Shown: in pieces, positions 4,100 through 6,505 of the stretch | Layout of the letters: the number at the start of each line of letters is the position of its first letter | Numbering within the stretch: position 1 is the stretch's first letter | Assembly (NCBI GenBank): GCA_015065205.1 | Contig: SVQS01000111.1 | Location: 1 to 6,505, forward strand | Direction of reading: 5' to 3' | DNA: 6,505 nucleotides | Source: Oscillospiraceae bacterium | GTDB taxonomy: Bacteria > Bacillota > Clostridia > Oscillospirales > CAG-272 | Notes under the pieces: model-generated | What the model was told of the DNA's origin: nothing | Databases searched by the model: none | Seen by the model: only the letters and a program-made list of their open reading frames with translations | Position numbers and translations under genes: made by a program

Positions 4100-5254
4100 C
4101 TACCTCGCCAATACAGGCATATTCGCTAACATATTCTCCAAAAAGATGCCGTATCCGGTTGTGGGGTCGTTGATGAGGACGTGGGTAACGGCGCCGACGA
4201 GCTTGCCGTCCTGAATGATGGGAGAGCCGGACATTCCCTGCACGATTCCGCCCGTGAGGGCAAGCAGGTCGGGGTCGGTCACGGTGACGGTAAAGCACTT
4301 GGAGCCCTTGGCATCGCGCTTGATGTTGGAGATGCGAATGTCATATTTTTGAATTTCGCCGCTCGTTGCGGTGCAAAGGATATAGGCGTCACCCTCGCAA
4401 AGGTCGTCGCGCAATCCGATAGGCATCGGCTCGCAAGCGGTTTCGGGAACCTCGGAGAACACGCCCCACACACCGCAATTTGAGTTGCCGAGGAGCGCGC
4501 CCGAGCGACCGGGGTTAAAGTGCCCCTTGAGTTCTCCCGGCGCGCCTGCCGCGCCTTTGACCACAGACGAGATTGTCACGTCGGATACTGCCCCCTTACG
4601 CATAGAAACCAGTGCACCTGTGTCGGCATCGCAAATGCCGTGTCCAAGTCCTGCAAATGCACCGCTATCGGGGAACAGGAAGGTCACTGTGCCAATTCCC
4701 GCACCGCTGTCGCGCACCCAAATACCGGTTTTGTATTTTCCTTCTGCCACCGAGAGGACGGGTGTGAGAGTAGTTTCAAATTCCTTACCACTGCGACGGC
4801 AGATCAGCTTCATAGGTTTTCCGTTTGATGCTTCAATGCGCTCGGTCATATCCGCAGCCCCTTTGATGTCCTCACCATCGATTTTGAGGATGACATCCTT
4901 TGCATGCAGACCGGCACGCGTGGCGGGATTGATGCTTCCACGGGCGGTGTCGATGTCGCAAAAACCGACCACCATTACGCCATCGGTATAAAACTTTACA
5001 CCAAACGGCATACCGCCGGGGTAGAGCATCAGGTCGCGCAAATCCTCGGTGTCAGCCGAAAGCACCGCTGTGTAGGTAGCGGAAGCAGGCAGTGAGGCAG
5101 ACGCGATATCGACGTCCGGTCCCGGGCAATGGCTCATAGCAAAAACAAACTCCTTTTGGGTTGTGCTTGCCGACGGTGTCAGCATCCCGAGGGGGAGGAT
5201 GGACAGCATCAGCAAAAGACAGCACAAAAGCTTCCAAATTCTTCTTTTCATCAT
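4100..5254 (-). CDS. spoIVB: SpoIVB peptidase, sporulation signalling serine protease (family S55)
   Basis: SpoIVB is made in the forespore, crosses the inner forespore membrane and, in Bacillus, cleaves SpoIVFA so that pro-sigma-K is processed in the mother cell. The 384-residue product (Bacillus 426) has a hydrophobic N-terminal anchor (about residues 6-27), a PDZ domain (about 85-165, INPATRAGLHAKDVILKIDG), then the S55 domain. That domain opens with FPDSGAFAGLGHGICDADTG (catalytic His205) and ends with GGIVQGMSGSPIIQDGKLVG and AVTHVLINDPTTGYGIFLEN. The nucleophile should be Ser342. Asp327 lies 15 residues before it, the same spacing as the reported Bacillus Asp363 and Ser378, so the triad looks intact. 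Two ATGs are adjacent (5254 and 5251). AGGAAAGG (5268-5261) is 6 bases before the first, so 5254 is preferred. The gene stands alone, not beside recN or spo0A as in many Firmicutes. Confidence 0.95.
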   Translation of the reverse strand: MMKRRIWKLLCCLLLMLSILPLGMLTPSASTTQKEFVFAMSHCPGPDVDIASASLPASATYTAVLSADTEDLRDLMLYPGGMPFGVKFYTDGVMVVGFCDIDTARGSINPATRAGLHAKDVILKIDGEDIKGAADMTERIEASNGKPMKLICRRSGKEFETTLTPVLSVAEGKYKTGIWVRDSGAGIGTVTFLFPDSGAFAGLGHGICDADTGALVSMRKGAVSDVTISSVVKGAAGAPGELKGHFNPGRSGALLGNSNCGVWGVFSEVPETACEPMPIGLRDDLCEGDAYILCTATSGEIQKYDIRISNIKRDAKGSKCFTVTVTDPDLLALTGGIVQGMSGSPIIQDGKLVGAVTHVLINDPTTGYGIFLENMLANMPVLAR

Positions 5255-5388
5255 CTCTTACCTTTCCTATATATAGGCGCGAGGGAGCGCCGTGCGTTTT
5301 TGGGAGGCAATGGGCGCAGATATAATGTCGATAAGCCAATCTTTGTGCTCACCGACGTATGATATCTTGTCCGTTTGCTGATACTAAT
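5255..5388. other. spoIVB upstream region
   Basis: This stretch should carry the spoIVB promoter, expected to be read by the forespore factor sigma-G. On the - strand AGTATC lies 18 bases before CATACG (5360-5355), which resembles the sigma-G spacing but matches the -35 poorly, so no promoter is called. A perfect TATAAT on the + strand (5321-5326) has no convincing -35. No coding frame here looks real. Confidence 0.35.
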
Positions 5389-5409
5389 GTGTGCCGCACA
5401 CCTTTTTTT
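5389..5409 (+). terminator. short hairpin with seven T residues
   Basis: GTGTG (5389-5393) and CACAC (5397-5401) form a 5-bp stem with a CCG loop, followed by C and seven T residues (5403-5409). It has the form of a minimal terminator on the + strand, yet no gene on that strand ends nearby. Confidence 0.5.
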
Positions 5410-5617
5410 ATGTGTAACAATGATAACCATTCCAACACTCAACACGCATCGGAAAAGTGCGAATTTTGCAAATAACGCACACCGTAAATCGAAAAAGAAA
5501 AGAAGAAACAAAAGCTTTTTGCAAGTGTGAGAATATTTTACCCGACAAAGAAAAAAACATACAAAATTGAACCAAAAAGAAAAATAAAGATTTTATAAAA
5601 TTGGGAACGAGATTTCT
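5410..5617. other. A-rich non-coding stretch
   Basis: The + strand is markedly A-rich here (many AAAGAAAA runs). Short open frames on the - strand are just poly-Phe/Leu/Lys readings of this composition and have no ribosome site. I see no promoter, repeat or RNA gene in it. Confidence 0.5.
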
Positions 5618-5620
5618 GCG

Positions 5621-5688
5621 AAAGGCTCCCTTGTGCAAAGGGATGCCGTCAAATGCCGCAAGCGGCAAGGGACTGAGGGATTGTTTTT
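5621..5688 (+). repeat. element copy A
   Basis: It runs from AAAGGCTCCC to CTGAGGGATTGTTTTT. A first hairpin (CCCTT and AAGGG, 5628-5642) is followed by a perfect 6-bp stem, TGCCGC and GCGGCA, around AA (5654-5667). Confidence 0.7.
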
Positions 5689-5738
5689 ATAAGAGATGGC
5701 ACCTCAAACAATTAATGTCATTTAGTTAAGAAATTATG

Positions 5739-5790
5739 AAAGGCTCTCCCTTTGGGAGAGCTGGCGCCGCAGGCGACTGAGAGGGGATTT
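5739..5790 (+). repeat. element copy B
   Basis: It runs from AAAGGCTCTCCC to GACTGAGAGGGGATTTT. The first hairpin is a perfect 8-bp stem (GCTCTCCC and GGGAGAGC around TTT, 5743-5761). The second is CGCC and GGCG around GCA (5765-5775). Confidence 0.7.
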
Positions 5791-5797
5791 TCTTCAA

Positions 5798-5849
5798 AAG
5801 CCCTCTCCGTCACGCTGACGCGTGCCACCTCCCCCAATGTGGGAGGCTT
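5798..5849 (-). repeat. element copy C, inverted
   Basis: Read on the - strand it goes from AAGCCTCCCACATTGGGGGA through GGTGGCACG to GGAGAGGGCTTT. The end hairpin is CCTCCC and GGGAGG (5828-5846). The variable hairpin is CGTCA and TGACG around CGC (5808-5820). Confidence 0.7.
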
Positions 5850-5875
5850 CTTTTTTCTTAACTTAACGACATTGC

Positions 5876-5922
5876 TCAAACAGTCCCTCCGTCATTTTCT
5901 TGCGAAAATGCCACCTCGGCTT
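5876..5922 (-). repeat. element copy D, inverted and lacking the first hairpin
   Basis: Read on the - strand it goes from AAGCCGAGGTGGC to GACGGAGGGACTGTTTGAG. The variable hairpin is CATTTTC and GAAAATG around TTGC (5893-5910). The CTCCC/GGGAG hairpin seen in A, B and C has been reduced to CCGAGG. Confidence 0.65.
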
Positions 5923-6001
5923 AATAACAAGCCGTCAATGAATATTATTGATGCAAAAAGTGCTCTTTTTTCATATGCTTCTTTCAAAAAGAAAAAAGGG
6001 C

Positions 6002-6030
6002 TTGACAAGCCCCGTGTTTTATGATATAAT
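6002..6030 (+). promoter_or_regulatory. consensus extended -10 sigma-A promoter of the Fur-family gene
   Basis: TTGACA (6002-6007) and TATAAT (6025-6030) are perfect consensus boxes with a 17-base spacer, and TGA before the -10 gives an extended -10. Transcription should start near 6037, inside the operator that follows. Confidence 0.92.
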
Positions 6031-6050
6031 TTGAGAACCGTTCTCAAATT
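6028..6050 (+). promoter_or_regulatory. Fur-family operator over the transcription start
   Basis: AATTTGAGAAC (6028-6038) and GTTCTCAAATT (6040-6050) form a perfect 11-1-11 inverted repeat centred on C6039. The inner TGAGAAC / GTTCTCA is the 7-1-7 geometry of Fur, Zur and PerR boxes. It overlaps the end of the -10 and the start site, so bound repressor would block polymerase. It directly precedes a Fur-family gene, so autoregulation is the natural reading. Confidence 0.88.
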
Positions 6051-6063
6051 AAGGAGAAAACAA

Positions 6064-6489
6064 ATGAGAAAGAAAAGATATAAGACAGCGGGCAGGGAAG
6101 CGCTCATCAGCTTTTTTCGTCGCAACCCCGACCGCCAATTCACAGTGGACGAGCTTTACCAAGAGGTCAATGAAGAGGCATCTACCGGAAAGAGCAGTCT
6201 TTACCGTCACCTGAATGAACTTTGCGACGTAGAGATTCTTCGCAAATTCCACGGTACAGAGAAACGCGGAACACTTTATCAATATATCGGAGCGGAGTGT
6301 GACTGCAAGGATCACTTCCACCAAAAATGCACCGTTTGCGGTCGTATCAGTCACCTCGATTGCTTTGCCAGTGCCGATTTTGCCGAGCACATTCTGCGCG
6401 AGCACGGATTTATGATCAACTGCGGAATTTCCGTTCTCTACGGTGTTTGTGCCGCTTGTATGCGCAAAGGAGAAGAGAGCCATGCATGA
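6064..6489 (+). CDS. Fur-family metal-responsive repressor, Zur-like
   Basis: The 141-residue protein is a cytoplasmic dimeric repressor that binds DNA when loaded with its metal. Residues 1-75 form the winged helix, with the recognition helix around STGKSSLYRHLNELCDVEIL and the wing KFHGTEKRGTLYQY. The C-terminal dimerisation domain has two CxxC pairs, C89/C92 (HQKCTVC) and C129/C132 (YGVCAAC), which hold structural zinc. C79, H84 and H86 repeat the C-x4-H-x-H spacing recalled for the regulatory zinc site of mycobacterial Zur, so zinc sensing is favoured over iron or peroxide, but this is not proved. The start at 6064 has AAGGAG (6051-6056) 7 bases upstream; a longer reading from a TTG at 6031 would begin inside the operator and is rejected. 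The gene overlaps the next one by 8 bases. Confidence 0.93.
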   Translation: MRKKRYKTAGREALISFFRRNPDRQFTVDELYQEVNEEASTGKSSLYRHLNELCDVEILRKFHGTEKRGTLYQYIGAECDCKDHFHQKCTVCGRISHLDCFASADFAEHILREHGFMINCGISVLYGVCAACMRKGEESHA

Positions 6490-6505
6490 GTTTTTACATC
6501 TTTTG
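6482..6505 (+). CDS. start of a downstream gene, possibly a metal transporter
   Basis: Only eight codons are present (MHEFLHLL), cut by the window end. AAAGGAG (6466-6472) lies 9 bases before the ATG, and the frame overlaps the end of the Fur-family gene by 8 bases, so the two are one operon under the same operator. The hydrophobic start and position recall the ten-helix heavy-metal or manganese exporters (ArsP_2-like) often paired with Fur-type regulators in Clostridia; that is a guess from eight residues and context. An ATG at 6486 (overlap ATGA) is an alternative start in another frame. Confidence 0.55.

Larger units (their letters stand above)
5618..5927. repeat. 300-bp composite inverted repeat made of four copies of one palindromic element
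   Basis: Four copies of one small repeat lie here in the order A, B, inverted C, inverted D. A and D are the outer pair and B and C the inner pair. Between A and B lies AATGTCATTTAGTTAAGAA (5714-5732), which pairs with 5855-5873, between C and D, in 17 of 19 positions. The whole region is therefore one long imperfect palindrome with its centre near 5795. It encodes nothing and lies between spoIVB and the Fur-family gene. Confidence 0.75.

Noticed and set aside
4181..4991. Open frames of 100-168 codons on the + strand inside spoIVB
   Set aside because: They are antisense readings of a well-supported S55 protease gene, without ribosome sites or domain similarity.
5355..5385. Sigma-G promoter for spoIVB
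   Set aside because: AGTATC and CATACG on the - strand are 18 bases apart, as expected, but the -35 matches only about half of the consensus as I know it, so I do not call it.
5251..5668. Short - strand open frames (86 codons each) upstream of spoIVB
   Set aside because: Their residues are mostly Phe, Leu and Lys from an A-rich tract and they run into repeat copy A or the spoIVB leader; no ribosome site and no family resemblance.
5618..5927. Insertion sequence or transposase gene
   Set aside because: Inverted ends are present, but no frame across the region encodes a plausible transposase; the content is non-coding palindromes.
6031..6063. TTG start for the Fur-family protein, 11 codons upstream
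   Set aside because: It lies within the operator, before the predicted transcription start at about 6037, whereas the ATG at 6064 has AAGGAG at ideal spacing.

Overview
The window looks like chromosomal DNA of a spore-forming, gut-type Clostridia bacterium (Firmicutes, probably Oscillospirales or a relative). Three things point there. It has spoIVB, a forespore protease confined to endospore formers. It has the tail of a BspA-type leucine-rich-repeat surface protein. It has several short palindromic repeat families of the kind I associate with gut clostridial genomes. This is pattern recognition, not a database match.

Layout. 1-155: last 50 codons of an ABC exporter subunit (+). 156-585: no intact gene, only three kinds of short repeat. 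587-829: 3' remnant of a leucine-rich-repeat protein, joined directly to a truncated repeat. 839-869: hairpin terminator usable from both sides. 873-2252 (-): asnS, with a consensus promoter and a leader of about 50 nt. 2409-3569 (+): a complete operon with consensus promoter, Phd-type antitoxin, Doc-type toxin, a third gene of unknown function and a good terminator. 3577-3837: a second, more complete copy of the repeat that begins at 383. 3838-4099: non-coding, with a weak terminator and a perfect 34-bp palindrome. 4100-5254 (-): spoIVB. 5255-6001: about 750 bases without a gene, holding a hairpin terminator, an A-rich stretch and a 300-bp composite inverted repeat built from four copies of one small element. 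6002-6505 (+): a Fur-family metalloregulator with a consensus promoter and a perfect 23-bp operator over its transcription start, overlapping the first codons of a second gene that leaves the window.

How it works together. asnS and the toxin-antitoxin operon are transcribed divergently from two consensus sigma-A promoters with a 17-bp palindrome between them. The toxin operon has an unassigned third member sharing its promoter and terminator. The Fur-family gene is almost certainly self-repressed and co-regulates the gene after it, probably a metal transporter.

The most unusual content lies in the repeats. Copies of one element keep the same frame but carry different, internally self-complementary hairpins at the same position, so the fold is kept while the sequence is not.
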